Assembly: GCF_000368045.1 (NCBI RefSeq)
Contig: NZ_KB849235.1
Location: 1,031,093 to 1,088,563 of the forward strand
Direction of reading: 5' to 3'
Length of the DNA: 57,471 bases
From: Acinetobacter johnsonii CIP 64.6
GTDB lineage: Bacteria > Pseudomonadota > Gammaproteobacteria > Pseudomonadales > Moraxellaceae
Positions 8,434-17,207 of the stretch are shown in pieces. The position numbers and the translations under genes were made by a program. The notes beneath the pieces were generated by a model that saw only the letters and a list, made by a program, of their open reading frames with translations, made no database searches and had not been told where the DNA came from. Positions within the stretch are counted from its first letter, which is position 1; the number at the start of each line of letters is the position of its first letter.

Positions 8434-8886
8434 ATGGATGCTCCTTCTGATGCTTTCTTATGGGTAAAAGCATTACATATTATTGCCGTGGTGTGTTGGT
8501 TCGCTGCATTGTTCTACTTACCACGGCTCTATGTTTACCATGCCATGAGTGATGATGCCGTCAGTCATCAACGTTTCGAGGTCATGGAACGCAAGTTGTA
8601 CCGTGGCATTATGTGGCCATCGATGATTGCAACACTGATCACGGCACACTTCTTGGTCGATTGGGGTGATGCAACGCGCCACTACCATGAAGCCCTGTGG
8701 TTCTACCTCAAAGTCGGTTTGGTTGGACTATTGGTGATTTACCACTTTGTTTGCGGCTATTACCGTAAGAAATTGATTGGTAACGCCCACTACAAATCAC
8801 ACAAATTTTGGCGCTTCTTTAATGAAATGCCGACCCTCATTTTATTTGCTGTGGTGATTTTAGTCGTGGTGAAACCGACATTTTAA
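8434..8886 (+). CDS. hemJ: Protoporphyrinogen IX oxidase HemJ
   Basis: HemJ (formerly UPF0093) is a small haem-binding membrane protein that oxidises protoporphyrinogen IX to protoporphyrin IX in haem synthesis. About 150 residues with four predicted membrane segments. The family's N-terminal signature is present, WVKALHIIAVVCWFAALFYLP-R, containing the conserved His, as are the central KLYRGIMWPSM segment and the WFYLK motif. A TTG one codon earlier is in frame, but ATG 8434 has TTAGGGTG at good spacing. It follows fabB closely and ends before a strong terminator. Confidence 0.88.
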   Translation: MDAPSDAFLWVKALHIIAVVCWFAALFYLPRLYVYHAMSDDAVSHQRFEVMERKLYRGIMWPSMIATLITAHFLVDWGDATRHYHEALWFYLKVGLVGLLVIYHFVCGYYRKKLIGNAHYKSHKFWRFFNEMPTLILFAVVILVVVKPTF

Positions 8887-8898
8887 AATCCCACACTT

Positions 8899-8927
8899 AA
8901 AAAGCCCCGATTGATTCGGGGCTTTTT
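8899..8927 (+). terminator. Intrinsic terminator after hemJ
   Basis: A 12-bp stem, AAAAAGCCCCGA with its complement and a 5-base loop, ends in a run of T. It closes the fabB-hemJ transcript. The symmetric A/T tracts suggest it also serves the converging acyltransferase gene on the minus strand. Confidence 0.9.
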
Positions 8928-8967
8928 AATGTCTGTACAAAATCAACAGTACAACTCAAGATCCACG

Positions 8968-10074
8968 CTACGAGCGTATCCAAGATTGACGAATTTTTAA
9001 ATTGAGCGGGGTTGAATAATATTTCTCAATCGCCCAACTCAAAATAAACACCGCGATAAAATAAACAGGCAACAACATCAACTTTTCAACCGCTACAGTT
9101 TCTTTGGGGAAATACACCACTTTCATTAAGCCGAGAACAATCAAATGAAACAGATACATTTCATAGCTACGTTGTCCAATCCAGACCAAACTCCGTGCCG
9201 TGGATGAGGTAGGTTTAACTTTCGGGTCTTGGGTAAAACACAATATGAGTAAAGCCGTAAGTAAAGCAAATACGCTGATGCCCCAAGTACTCACCTCTTT
9301 GATGGGTGCATAAAAATATAAAGCGGTCATTAGAAACGCTGTTACTGCAACAATCATTTTTGGATTGTAAATTGCAGCTTTAAAATGTTGCGCATACATT
9401 GCGGTGAGGCAGCCAATGGCAACTCCATCAAAGCTAGAGAAATAATGATACAGATAAGCGCCGCTTTCCTCGCCAAAATGTAAGGCACGAAAATACGGTG
9501 CATACGCGATGACAGCGAACAAAAAAACAATAAACCCCTTGCCTCGACCAAGCCCTAAACATAGGACAGGAAACGCTAAATAGAAAACCTCTTCAACCGA
9601 TAAAGACCACAATACGCCCAAGGCATAGTTCACCCAGCCATATTCAATAATCAATAGATTCATCCAGAAGCTCAAAGCTGAAAGAACAGTCACAGCATAG
9701 GACACCTCTTTGCCATTGGGCGACTGATTGAGAAAGGGTTGCAATCCTAAACTTCCGAGCACACTGACCATCGCAACCAATAACACCAGACACGGTATGA
9801 TTCGGGCAATACGACGGATATAAAAATCTTTCAGCTTAATCTGCGCCAAAGATCCACTACGCTGCAAGGTATGCTGGGTAATCAAAAAACCCGAAATGAC
9901 AAAAAACATGGTCACACCATAGTTACCGTTTCGGGCAATCAAGGTACTTAAGGTCTCACCCCCAATCGGGATACCGAGAAAGGTATCGTGTAATTTATAC
10001 GGAATATTGAAATGGTGAATCAGCACCAAAAGGATGGACACGCCACGCAGGATGTCAATTTTATAATTACGCAT
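8968..10074 (-). CDS. Membrane acyltransferase, family 3 (OafA/YrhL type)
   Basis: A 368-residue integral membrane protein with about ten hydrophobic segments. The N terminus carries the family signature (MRNYKIDILRGVSILLVLIHHF), with the R-G and the catalytic-type H in the first membrane helix. The central ALGVLWSLSVEEVFYLAFP and the ...YEMYLFHLIVLG segment near the C terminus are also diagnostic. Such proteins acetylate or acylate cell-surface sugars (LPS, capsule, peptidoglycan). The target cannot be told from sequence, and no glycan cluster surrounds it. It lacks the C-terminal SGNH domain found in some OafA proteins. It stands alone between hemJ and a repeat-rich non-coding region. Confidence 0.87.
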   Translation of the reverse strand: MRNYKIDILRGVSILLVLIHHFNIPYKLHDTFLGIPIGGETLSTLIARNGNYGVTMFFVISGFLITQHTLQRSGSLAQIKLKDFYIRRIARIIPCLVLLVAMVSVLGSLGLQPFLNQSPNGKEVSYAVTVLSALSFWMNLLIIEYGWVNYALGVLWSLSVEEVFYLAFPVLCLGLGRGKGFIVFLFAVIAYAPYFRALHFGEESGAYLYHYFSSFDGVAIGCLTAMYAQHFKAAIYNPKMIVAVTAFLMTALYFYAPIKEVSTWGISVFALLTALLILCFTQDPKVKPTSSTARSLVWIGQRSYEMYLFHLIVLGLMKVVYFPKETVAVEKLMLLPVYFIAVFILSWAIEKYYSTPLNLKIRQSWIRS

Positions 10075-10201
10075 AAATCATTATTAAAATTTTAAAGTGT
10101 CTCATTAAAAGTGAAACCGCCTGATTTAGACAGCTTTTATATATAAAATCATACAATGATCTAACACTGAATTAGAACCCATTGATTCAGCTTAAGCACA
10201 A

Positions 10202-10232
10202 AAGAAAGCCCTACTTATGCAGGGCTTTCTTT
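10202..10232 (-). terminator. Hairpin GAAAGCCCT / AGGGCTTTC
   Basis: A perfect 9-bp inverted repeat with T/C-rich and A-rich flanks, typical of an intrinsic terminator. Its 3' arm is shared with the 40-bp direct repeat at 10214-10253. Confidence 0.65.
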
Positions 10233-10556
10233 CAAACATCATGAGTACAGAATGAGTTTTAGCTCTTTACTGCGGAGTCTTACTGTTTTTAAATTTTAAT
10301 TGCTGGAGTTCGTTTTGTTCTTTTGTTTCGCCAAAAGAACCAAAAACATTTGTCATCCGCAAAACCTGTTCACTTTCTGTATTTAAAAATTTTCGTTGCA
10401 AAAACAGTCCACTTTAAATATTAGACAGGTTGCGGATGACATAGTCACGTATCGAATAAAACCTCAAACTTAAAAAAGAAAATGCCAGTCAGTTAAGAAA
10501 CTGACTGGCATTACTGCTTATGCAGGGCTTTCTTTCAAACATCACGAGTACAGAAT
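10214..10556. repeat. 40-bp direct repeat bracketing about 260 bp of inverted-repeat-rich DNA
   Basis: The 40 bases at 10214-10253 recur at 10517-10556 with one mismatch (ATGAG versus ACGAG). Between the copies lie GTTCTTTTG-tttcgc-CAAAAGAAC (10317-10340), an inverted pair at 10351-10369 and 10425-10441 (both containing GCGGATGACA, with a 2-base indel) and a 13-bp stem at 10482-10511. No open frame of note is present. The arrangement suggests a segmental duplication or the remnant of a small non-autonomous element between cycA and the acyltransferase gene. Confidence 0.75.
10482..10511 (-). terminator. Intrinsic terminator after cycA
   Basis: A perfect 13-bp stem (starting ATGCCAGTCAGTT) with a 4-base loop. 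On the minus strand it is followed by TTTCTTTTTT. It is the first good terminator downstream of cycA. Confidence 0.85.
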
Positions 10557-10565
10557 AAATGTTAC

Positions 10566-12008
10566 TTAGTTATCCAGTTGCTGTCCTAACAGACGTTTTT
10601 TCATACGCGGTTTGTACAGTAGTTGATACGTCACGGCTAAAATAATCACCCATAATGGACTAATCATTAATGCGCGAAGCGTATCCGCCTCTAAACTCAA
10701 AATAATCAACGTAAAGAACAAGAAGATTAAGACCACATAAGACATCCAAACACCGCCCGGCATCTTAAAGGTCGATTTTGCATGGAGCTCAGGACGCAAT
10801 TTACGGTAACGGATATAGCACACCATAATAATGCTCCAAATACTGATGAACAGAATCACACACAATGAGCTGGCTAATGTAAAGGCTTCAACCGTGTTCG
10901 GTACAAAGTACTGTAGCGCCGCACCTGCCATGATAAAAGCACATGAGAAGAATAAGCCTTTCGCTGGTACCGAACGTTTTGATAGACGAGCTAGGCTCTG
11001 TGGTGCTTGCCCTTCTTTTGCCAAACCAAACAGCATACGTGATGTAGAGAACACACCACTATTCATTGAAGACATCACTGAAGAAAGCACCACCAAGTTC
11101 ATAATGATGGCTGAAGTTGGAATACCCGCATGTAAAAATAGTGAAACGAACGGGCTTTGATCCGCAGGGATTTGATTCCACGGCGTCACCGACATCACCA
11201 CAAATAATGACAAGACATAGAACAAAATGATACGGGTTGGAATCGCATTCACTGCTTTCGGTAAGTTCTTTTCAGGATCTTTGGTTTCAGCAGCCATGGT
11301 TCCAATTAGCTCTACACCGACAAAGGCAAAGAGTGCAATTTGAAAACCTGCTAGAAAGCCACTACCACCTTGAGGGAACATACCACCATGCGACCAAACA
11401 TGACTAAAGCTTGCAACTGAACCACCCGGTGCTTGGAAATGGCTAAACACCATAAAGCCACCAATCACGATCAGCCCTAAAATGGCTAAAATTTTGATTA
11501 AAGCAAACCAAAATTCAATTTCACCGAAGAGTTTCACGGTCAGTAAATTTAACCCAAGGACAAACAGCACACAGCCGACACTGATTAAAGCCTGTCCCAT
11601 GGGAGTAAAGGCCATGTCTGGCGGGAGCCAAAAGCCGAGATAGTTAATAATGGCTGCCAAGTCCGCAATACCAACCAAGACCCAACCGAGCCAATACGAC
11701 CAACCGATATAGTAACCCGCACCCGGCCCAATCAGATCATGAGCCATGTCGATAAACGACTTATAGTGCAAATTTGACAATAAAATTTCGCCCAATGCAC
11801 GCATTAGGAAGAAGAACATGGTCCCGATAATCATATAAATGATCAGAATCGAAGGACCAGCAAGAGAGATGGTTTTGCCCGAACCCATGAACAGGCCCGT
11901 ACCAATCGCGCCACCAATGGCAATCAATTGCAGGTGGCGGTTGGATAATTTCCGTTGTAATTCATGCGATGATGCATTTGCACCGTCAGCTTGTGGGGTA
12001 GTCGTCAT
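10566..12008 (-). CDS. cycA: Amino-acid permease, D-alanine/D-serine/glycine type
   Basis: A 480-residue APC-superfamily (AAT family) symporter with twelve predicted membrane segments. The substrate-binding helix 1 signature is clear: LIAIGGAIGTGLFMGSGK. Also typical are the helix 3-4 region (YWLGWVLVGIADLAAI) and FAFVGVELIGTMAAET. The alternative reading is another AroP-like permease. The context, directly downstream of ridA, dadX and dadA, strongly favours the D-alanine/glycine transporter CycA. It is separated from ridA by 142 bases containing two inverted repeats, so its expression may be partly independent of the dad genes. Confidence 0.85.
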   Translation of the reverse strand: MTTTPQADGANASSHELQRKLSNRHLQLIAIGGAIGTGLFMGSGKTISLAGPSILIIYMIIGTMFFFLMRALGEILLSNLHYKSFIDMAHDLIGPGAGYYIGWSYWLGWVLVGIADLAAIINYLGFWLPPDMAFTPMGQALISVGCVLFVLGLNLLTVKLFGEIEFWFALIKILAILGLIVIGGFMVFSHFQAPGGSVASFSHVWSHGGMFPQGGSGFLAGFQIALFAFVGVELIGTMAAETKDPEKNLPKAVNAIPTRIILFYVLSLFVVMSVTPWNQIPADQSPFVSLFLHAGIPTSAIIMNLVVLSSVMSSMNSGVFSTSRMLFGLAKEGQAPQSLARLSKRSVPAKGLFFSCAFIMAGAALQYFVPNTVEAFTLASSLCVILFISIWSIIMVCYIRYRKLRPELHAKSTFKMPGGVWMSYVVLIFLFFTLIILSLEADTLRALMISPLWVIILAVTYQLLYKPRMKKRLLGQQLDN

Positions 12009-12037
12009 AATTTAACATCCTGTTAAAGTCCTTTTTT

Positions 12038-12126
12038 GCGTATAAACCATGTTCATACAGTGCTCGTTATCCTAACGGGCGGCATTTATACGCTCATCAG
12101 CACTTCGGTTGAAACCCAAGCGCTGA
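12038..12126 (-). promoter_or_regulatory. Paired inverted repeats in the ridA-cycA spacer
   Basis: One pair is GCGTATAAA (12038-12046) with TTTATACGC (12085-12093). The second is a hairpin at 12095-12126 with ATCAGC...GCTGAT ends and CTT/AAG inside. There is no clear T tract, so they are more likely an attenuator, processing site or leader structure of cycA than a simple terminator. Function inferred from position only. Confidence 0.5.
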
Positions 12127-12150
12127 TATACACGGGGAGAGTTTAAAAAA

Positions 12151-12510
12151 TTAGTTTTGTGCAGCCGTCACTGCAATTTCGATCAACCAGTTTGGATTAA
12201 CCAAATCAGCCTGAATCGTGGCACGCGAAGGCGCTACACAACCGTTCATCCAATCAATCCAAATCGCATTGACTGTTGAAAAATCAGAGAGATTTTTGAT
12301 GTAAAGCTGAGCAGATAACAAACGTGATTTATCTGTATTTGCCAAAGCTAAAAGCTCATCAATTGTTGCTAAAATTTCACGGGTCTGACCTGCGACATCA
12401 TTGTCGGTATTTTTTGGCACTTGCCCTGACAAATACACCACTTGATTAAACACAGTGACTGCACTCATGACTTCGTTGGTGTTGAATTTTTGAATGTCTG
12501 AATGTGACAT
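12151..12510 (-). CDS. RidA-family protein (enamine/imine deaminase type)
   Basis: About 119 residues of the YjgF/YER057c/UK114 (RidA) fold. RidA proteins hydrolyse reactive enamine/imine intermediates released by PLP enzymes and amino-acid oxidases. The sequence shows VYLSGQVPKN near the N terminus and ends with the family signature PSRATIQADLVNPNWLIEIAVTA; the Arg in PSRAT is the substrate carboxylate ligand in RidA. The frame is open upstream, but ATG 12510 has GGAAAG at correct spacing and matches the family start. It sits between dadX and cycA, where it would remove 2-iminopropionate formed from alanine by DadA. Confidence 0.88.
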   Translation of the reverse strand: MSHSDIQKFNTNEVMSAVTVFNQVVYLSGQVPKNTDNDVAGQTREILATIDELLALANTDKSRLLSAQLYIKNLSDFSTVNAIWIDWMNGCVAPSRATIQADLVNPNWLIEIAVTAAQN

Positions 12511-12547
12511 AGGTCTTTCCTTGTATGAAACTGTATAAAAATAAAAT

Positions 12548-13645
12548 TTAATCTTGGATGAAATTGACACGTGCAGTGACAGCACACATCAGCTCATAGC
12601 CAATCGTGCCTGAACCTGCTGCGACTTCATCAATGCTGAGCACAGCACCCTGTTTCGATGTACCCCACAGCACCACTTCGCTGCCAACTTGGGCATTTGG
12701 GAGGTGAGATAAATCGACCGCCAACATATCCATGCTGACACGTCCGACCAAGCTGCTGCGTTGTCCATCAACTAAAATAGGCGTACCTGTTGCGGTAATC
12801 CGTTGATAACCATCGGCATAACCACAAGCCACAATACCCACACGCATGTCGGTTTCAGCAATGAACTTTGAGCCATAACCGACGCTATCGCCTGCTTTTA
12901 ATTGCTGAATGGCAATCAACTCGCTGCGCAAACTCATGGCAGGTTGCAAATCCCAGTCTTGAATGGAGTGGCTTGGATAATCTGGAGAGCTGCCATAGAG
13001 CATGATGCCGCTACGGATCACATCCGACTGCAACTGTTCATGGCGGAGAATGGCTGCACTGTTACTGACTGAACGTGCACCCGGTAGATCATGGGTGATG
13101 GCATCAAATAACTGACATTGATGCGCAATGCCGTCACGTCCGAAACGCTCACCATCGGCATCCGAAAAATGCATCATATGGGTCAAACGTTGAACTTGAG
13201 GCAAGCTGGAAAGCTGCTGCCACACTTGACGGTACTGTTCCGGACGAAAACCTAAACGGTTCATGCCGCTGTTCATTTTTAAATAAACATCGAACTGCGC
13301 CTCTAAAGGAAAACGCGCTAACCATTCGAGTTGATATTCACTATGAATACTGAAGCTTAGACCCAACTCATGGCAGTCAAATAGGTCTTGCTCTGAGAAA
13401 ATACCTTCGAGTAACAGGACTGGACCTGTCCAGCCCAAAGCACGGATACGTTTCGCCTCTGCCAAATCGAGCAACGCAAAACCATCAGCAGATTTGAACG
13501 CTTGATAGACACGTTCAATGCCATGACCATAGGCATTGGCTTTGACCACCGCATAGACTTGGCTATTCGGCATTTTAGTGCGAGCAACATTTAAATTATG
13601 CTGCAGTGATTGGCTATGAATCACTGCAGTAATTGAACGTGGCAT
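12548..13645 (-). CDS. dadX: Alanine racemase, catabolic (DadX type)
   Basis: Interconverts L- and D-alanine using PLP. The 365-residue protein has the PLP lysine K35 in AVVKANAYGHG and the second catalytic base Y257 in SVGYGSKF, both in the right places; MNSGMNRLGF and VSMDMLAVDL are also family-typical. Its position between dadA and ridA, under a divergent Lrp-type regulator, points to the catabolic isozyme, which feeds D-alanine to DadA. The biosynthetic gene alr would then lie elsewhere; the sequence alone would not exclude it being the only racemase. Confidence 0.92.
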   Translation of the reverse strand: MPRSITAVIHSQSLQHNLNVARTKMPNSQVYAVVKANAYGHGIERVYQAFKSADGFALLDLAEAKRIRALGWTGPVLLLEGIFSEQDLFDCHELGLSFSIHSEYQLEWLARFPLEAQFDVYLKMNSGMNRLGFRPEQYRQVWQQLSSLPQVQRLTHMMHFSDADGERFGRDGIAHQCQLFDAITHDLPGARSVSNSAAILRHEQLQSDVIRSGIMLYGSSPDYPSHSIQDWDLQPAMSLRSELIAIQQLKAGDSVGYGSKFIAETDMRVGIVACGYADGYQRITATGTPILVDGQRSSLVGRVSMDMLAVDLSHLPNAQVGSEVVLWGTSKQGAVLSIDEVAAGSGTIGYELMCAVTARVNFIQD

Positions 13646-13681
13646 TTTCTTCTTCCTTGAATCAATATGACCTAAAACGAA

Positions 13682-14941
13682 TTAGGCTGCTGAAGGATAA
13701 CGTTGAATCGATAGACCTTCAGTACTGATGTCTGGTTGATGGTTCATCACCAAGTCACTAATGAGCTTGCCTGAACCACATGCCATGGTCCAACCCAAGG
13801 TGCCATGTCCTGTATTCAAGAATAAGTTTTTAAAACGAGTCGCACCAATAATTGGCGTAGAGTCTGGTGTCATTGGACGTAAACCCGTCCAGAAACTTGC
13901 TTCAGCTAAATTTCCACCTGGGAATAAGTCTTGAGTCACCATTTCCAAGGTTGCACGGCGGTCTTGATTTAAACCGTGGTTGAAACCACTCAGTTCTGCC
14001 ATCCCCCCCACACGGATACGTTGGTCAAAACGCGTAATGGCAATTTTATAAGTTTCATCAAGCACCGTAGACTGCGGTGCAAATGCAGGATCTACAATTG
14101 GAATGGTCAGTGAGTAGCCTTTGACAGGGTACACAGGCAAATTCAAATTCAATGGTTTTAAGAAATCACGTGAATAACTACCGAAAGCGAGCACATAACG
14201 GTCTGCTGTAAGCACCTGACCATCAACCACCACGCCTTTGATTTCATCCCCTTCAACCACTAGTTTTTCAACATTTTGGTTAAATTTAAATTCTACGCCC
14301 ATGTCTTTGGCAAGATTTGCCAACGCATTGGTAAATAAGTAACAGTCACCTGTTTCATCATTCGGCAAATGTAAACCACCGACCAGTTTGTCTTTGGCAT
14401 AGGCTAAAGCTGGCTCAACTTTGGCTAAGTCATCTTTTAATAATAGTTCGTAGTCGACGCCACATTCTTTTAATACTTGGATGTCACGTTGTACGGCATC
14501 CAATTGAGCTTCATTACGGAAAACCTGTAAAGTTCCTTTCGCACGGTTCTCATAGTGAATGCCTGTTTCTTTACGCAGTTCACGTAAGCAGTCACGGCTG
14601 TATTCAGCAACACGCGTCATACGCTCTTTGTTAATGGCATAGCTTTGTGGATTGCAGTTTTTCAACATTTGCGCCATCCAGTTCAACTGCCACATGCTAC
14701 CATCGATGTTAATCGCTAACGGTGCATGGTGTTGGAACATCCACTTTACGGCTTTAAACGGAATACCGGGTGCAGCCCACGGTGTAGAATAACCTGGAGA
14801 GATTTGCCCTGCGTTACCAAAGCTAGTTTCTTCAGCAGGACCAGCTTGACGGTCTAAAACCGTAACGCTTGCGCCTTGTTGTGCAAGGTAATACGCACTT
14901 GCAACACCGATGACACCACTACCTAAGACAATTACACGCAT
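13682..14941 (-). CDS. dadA: D-amino acid dehydrogenase, small subunit
   Basis: FAD-dependent membrane-associated dehydrogenase that oxidises D-alanine to pyruvate and ammonia, passing electrons to quinones. The 419 residues begin with the dinucleotide-binding signature VLGSGVIGVASAYYLA, followed by the DadA-typical ETSFGNAGQISPGYSTPWAAPGIP. The C terminus has WTGLRPMTPDSTPIIG and NTGHGTLGWTMACGSG, closing the FAD site. First gene of dadA-dadX-ridA(-cycA), 36 bases before dadX. Likely controlled by the divergent regulator, as in other gammaproteobacteria where an Lrp-family protein activates dad in response to alanine. Confidence 0.95.
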   Translation of the reverse strand: MRVIVLGSGVIGVASAYYLAQQGASVTVLDRQAGPAEETSFGNAGQISPGYSTPWAAPGIPFKAVKWMFQHHAPLAINIDGSMWQLNWMAQMLKNCNPQSYAINKERMTRVAEYSRDCLRELRKETGIHYENRAKGTLQVFRNEAQLDAVQRDIQVLKECGVDYELLLKDDLAKVEPALAYAKDKLVGGLHLPNDETGDCYLFTNALANLAKDMGVEFKFNQNVEKLVVEGDEIKGVVVDGQVLTADRYVLAFGSYSRDFLKPLNLNLPVYPVKGYSLTIPIVDPAFAPQSTVLDETYKIAITRFDQRIRVGGMAELSGFNHGLNQDRRATLEMVTQDLFPGGNLAEASFWTGLRPMTPDSTPIIGATRFKNLFLNTGHGTLGWTMACGSGKLISDLVMNHQPDISTEGLSIQRYPSAA

Positions 14942-15078
14942 GACTGATCCCTTACATACACTAGTTTATTTCACTAGTATATTTTTAGGTTAATAGTTTT
15001 TTTCACTGTTTTTAATATTATAATCTAGGTAAATCGCCATTTTTGTCGCGCTAAAATTCTAAACATAGGAAATTTATA
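14942..15078. promoter_or_regulatory. dadA / Lrp-type regulator divergent control region
   Basis: 137 AT-rich bases between divergent genes. The sequence CACTAGT occurs twice near dadA (about 14957 and 14973), and ACTAGT is itself palindromic; these could be regulator sites. ATTATAATC around 15022 is a plausible -10 region for the rightward gene. Binding by the neighbouring regulator is inferred from the dad paradigm. Confidence 0.5.
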
Positions 15079-15543
15079 ATGCGTAAATTAGATCGGATTG
15101 ATCAGCAGATTTTAGACATTTTACAGCGTGATGGACGAATTGCGATTAGTGAATTGGCCTCTCGCGTCAACCTCTCAACCACCCCCTGTTCAGAACGTGT
15201 CAAACGCTTAGAGCGCGACGGTATTATCATGGGTTACTACGCACGACTCAATCCACAACTGGTCGATCGAAACTTATTGGTGTTTTTAGAGATTAAGCTA
15301 TCGGCCAAGTCTGGCGATGTGTTTGATCAAGTGGCACGTGACTTGGTCGAAATTCCTGAAGTTTTAGAATGCCATCTGATTTCAGGTGAATTCGATTATT
15401 TGGTCAAAGCCCGTTTAAAAGAAATGAGTGCCTACCGACGCCTATTGGGTGATTTACTAAAAAAACTGCCCTCTTCAGCGTCATCGCACAGTTACATTGT
15501 GATGGAAGAAGTCAAAGAAAGTTTTTATTTGGACATTCGCTAA
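15079..15543 (+). CDS. Lrp/AsnC-family transcriptional regulator (DadR-like)
   Basis: A 154-residue protein with the Lrp architecture: an N-terminal winged helix-turn-helix (LDRIDQQILDILQRDGRIAISELA then STTPCSERVKRLERDGII) and a C-terminal RAM (amino-acid sensing) domain with VLECHLISGEFDYLVKA. The start has AGGAAA eight bases upstream. It is divergent from dadA; in Pseudomonas the equivalent DadR activates dadAX in response to L-alanine. It could instead act more broadly as Lrp or BkdR; the context makes the dad role most likely. Confidence 0.9.
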   Translation: MRKLDRIDQQILDILQRDGRIAISELASRVNLSTTPCSERVKRLERDGIIMGYYARLNPQLVDRNLLVFLEIKLSAKSGDVFDQVARDLVEIPEVLECHLISGEFDYLVKARLKEMSAYRRLLGDLLKKLPSSASSHSYIVMEEVKESFYLDIR

Positions 15544-15627
15544 CAGCTTATTAAAAATATGCATCTTAAAAATGCATTCACTTTAAATATTTAAAACCCA
15601 TCGATTCCCTATTGGAAGTTCTACACC

Positions 15628-16371
15628 ATGTTTAACAAACTTATGTCTAGTCTTGGCTTACAAGGCATTCAAGTCGATACTCGTTTACACACCATCGCGC
15701 CACAAGCGGGTCAAACCATTCAGGGTGAGGTTATTTTTAAAGGTGCGGCGTCTAATAAAATTATCAACGGTATTTATTTAAAGCTCATGACCACAGCCGA
15801 GGTTGAGTCAGACGATGCTGAGTACAATAGCGCGTTAAGTATTGCTGAGTGGCACATTAGCGGGGCTTTTGAGTTACAAGCCCATCAGTCACATGCATTT
15901 CCTTTTTCGATTCAACTGCCCTTTGAAACGCCAATTACAGATGTGCCTTGCCGCCTCAATAAAACCCGAGTGTGGTTACATACGCATTTAGATGTGGACT
16001 GGGGGCTCGATGCAACTGATAAAGACTATTTACAGATTTTACCGACACCGGCTATGCAGGCGTTTATTCAAGCCATGCAGCAATGCGGTTTTCAGTTGAT
16101 GAGCATCGATGTTGAAAAAGGTCAACTACGTGGTAACGGCTTCCACTCGAGCATTGGTTGTTATCAAGAACTTGAATTTAAACCTACGCAATTGTTCAAC
16201 AGCATCAACGAAGTTGAAGTGTCCTTTGTGGCAGAGCAACATCAAACCCATGTGCTTTTAGAAGTGGATCGTAAATTTCGTGGTGATGGCTTCAACAGCC
16301 TTACCATTCCCCATCAGCAGGCCAATCCGGCACTGTTAGTGAATGAAATTAGACGCATGTTGGGACTTTAA
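15628..16371 (+). CDS. Spo0M-like (arrestin-fold) protein
   Basis: A 247-residue protein of the SpoOM family: FNKLMSSLGLQGIQVDTRL and GQTIQGEVIFKGAASNKIINGIYLKLMT at the N terminus, and FPFSIQLPFETPIT with WLHTHLDVDWGLDATD in the middle are characteristic. The family has a two-lobed beta-sandwich like arrestins; in Bacillus it affects sporulation, but in non-sporulating Gram-negatives its role is unknown. No signal peptide or membrane segment, so cytosolic. It follows the Lrp gene by 84 bases with its own start region, without an obvious functional link to alanine metabolism. Confidence 0.85.
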   Translation: MFNKLMSSLGLQGIQVDTRLHTIAPQAGQTIQGEVIFKGAASNKIINGIYLKLMTTAEVESDDAEYNSALSIAEWHISGAFELQAHQSHAFPFSIQLPFETPITDVPCRLNKTRVWLHTHLDVDWGLDATDKDYLQILPTPAMQAFIQAMQQCGFQLMSIDVEKGQLRGNGFHSSIGCYQELEFKPTQLFNSINEVEVSFVAEQHQTHVLLEVDRKFRGDGFNSLTIPHQQANPALLVNEIRRMLGL

Positions 16372-16469
16372 TTTTTTAATCACTGCGCACGACTGTTTTT
16401 ATGTATAAAAGTGGTGCGCAATCGAAAAAGACGTTATTTAAATCCTGTCCGAATTAAATTCTATCTGCG

Positions 16470-17114
16470 TTAAATCAAGTCCAAAATATCAGCAAAGGTT
16501 TTAATTCGTGCTTTAGGTGTGGCTTCCGTCAACTCTTGATCAGAACCATAACCGTATTCCACCGCAATGGTTTCAATACCGTTGCGACGTGCACCCAAAA
16601 TGTCATGCTCACGATCCCCAACCATCAGACATTCTTCTGCTTTTAACTGCTCTTTTTCTAAAATATAAGCAATCAACTCTCCTTTATTGGTGCGCTCACC
16701 GTTCAGCTCACTGCCATAAGGATGCACGAAGTATTGCAGTAAATTGAAATGCTCTAAGATTTGACGGGCATAGACTTCTGGTTTTGCTGTCGCCAAATAT
16801 AAGTGATAGCCCTGCTCGGTCAGTTTTTTTAAGGTCGGTTCAACATCGGCAAATAAATGGTTTTCATATAAACCTTTCACCGCAAAACGCTCACGATAGC
16901 CCAATAAAGCTTGCTCTGCCAAAACATCGTCCACTGTAACATTTAAGAGTTTTGCCAAAGACGCTTTTAGGGGTGGCCCAATAATCCAGTCAATGTTTAG
17001 ATCTTCAGCAATGGGATGTCCGACTTTGTTTAAGCCATAACGCGCACTGGTGGTAATGCCAACTTTCGGATCTGTTAAGGTTCCATCTAAATCTAGCAAA
17101 ATATGTTTAATCAC
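16470..17114 (-). CDS. HAD-superfamily phosphatase (phosphoglycolate-phosphatase-like)
   Basis: A 214-residue HAD hydrolase of subfamily IA. Motif I is LLDLDGTLTDP (catalytic Asp pair), motif II lies in LYLATAK, motif III is the K of TNKGELI, and motif IV is MVGDREHDILGARRNG. The cap is the small alpha-helical type near residues 15-80, typical of Gph-like enzymes; GTLTDPKVGITTS recalls family members annotated as 5'-nucleotidase or phosphoglycolate phosphatase. The substrate cannot be told. It is divergent from thiD with a 93-base gap. Confidence 0.85.
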   Translation of the reverse strand: MIKHILLDLDGTLTDPKVGITTSARYGLNKVGHPIAEDLNIDWIIGPPLKASLAKLLNVTVDDVLAEQALLGYRERFAVKGLYENHLFADVEPTLKKLTEQGYHLYLATAKPEVYARQILEHFNLLQYFVHPYGSELNGERTNKGELIAYILEKEQLKAEECLMVGDREHDILGARRNGIETIAVEYGYGSDQELTEATPKARIKTFADILDLI

Positions 17115-17207
17115 AGCTGATCCTTCTTGGGCTTTAAATAAAATACTATCGAGAGTTCTGCCAAAGTTGCCTATACTATCGCAAATTTTCGCAACAAGGA
17201 TATTTCT

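Noticed and set aside
17115..17207. TPP riboswitch upstream of thiD
   Set aside because: The gap is under 100 bases and has none of the conserved TPP motif sequence.
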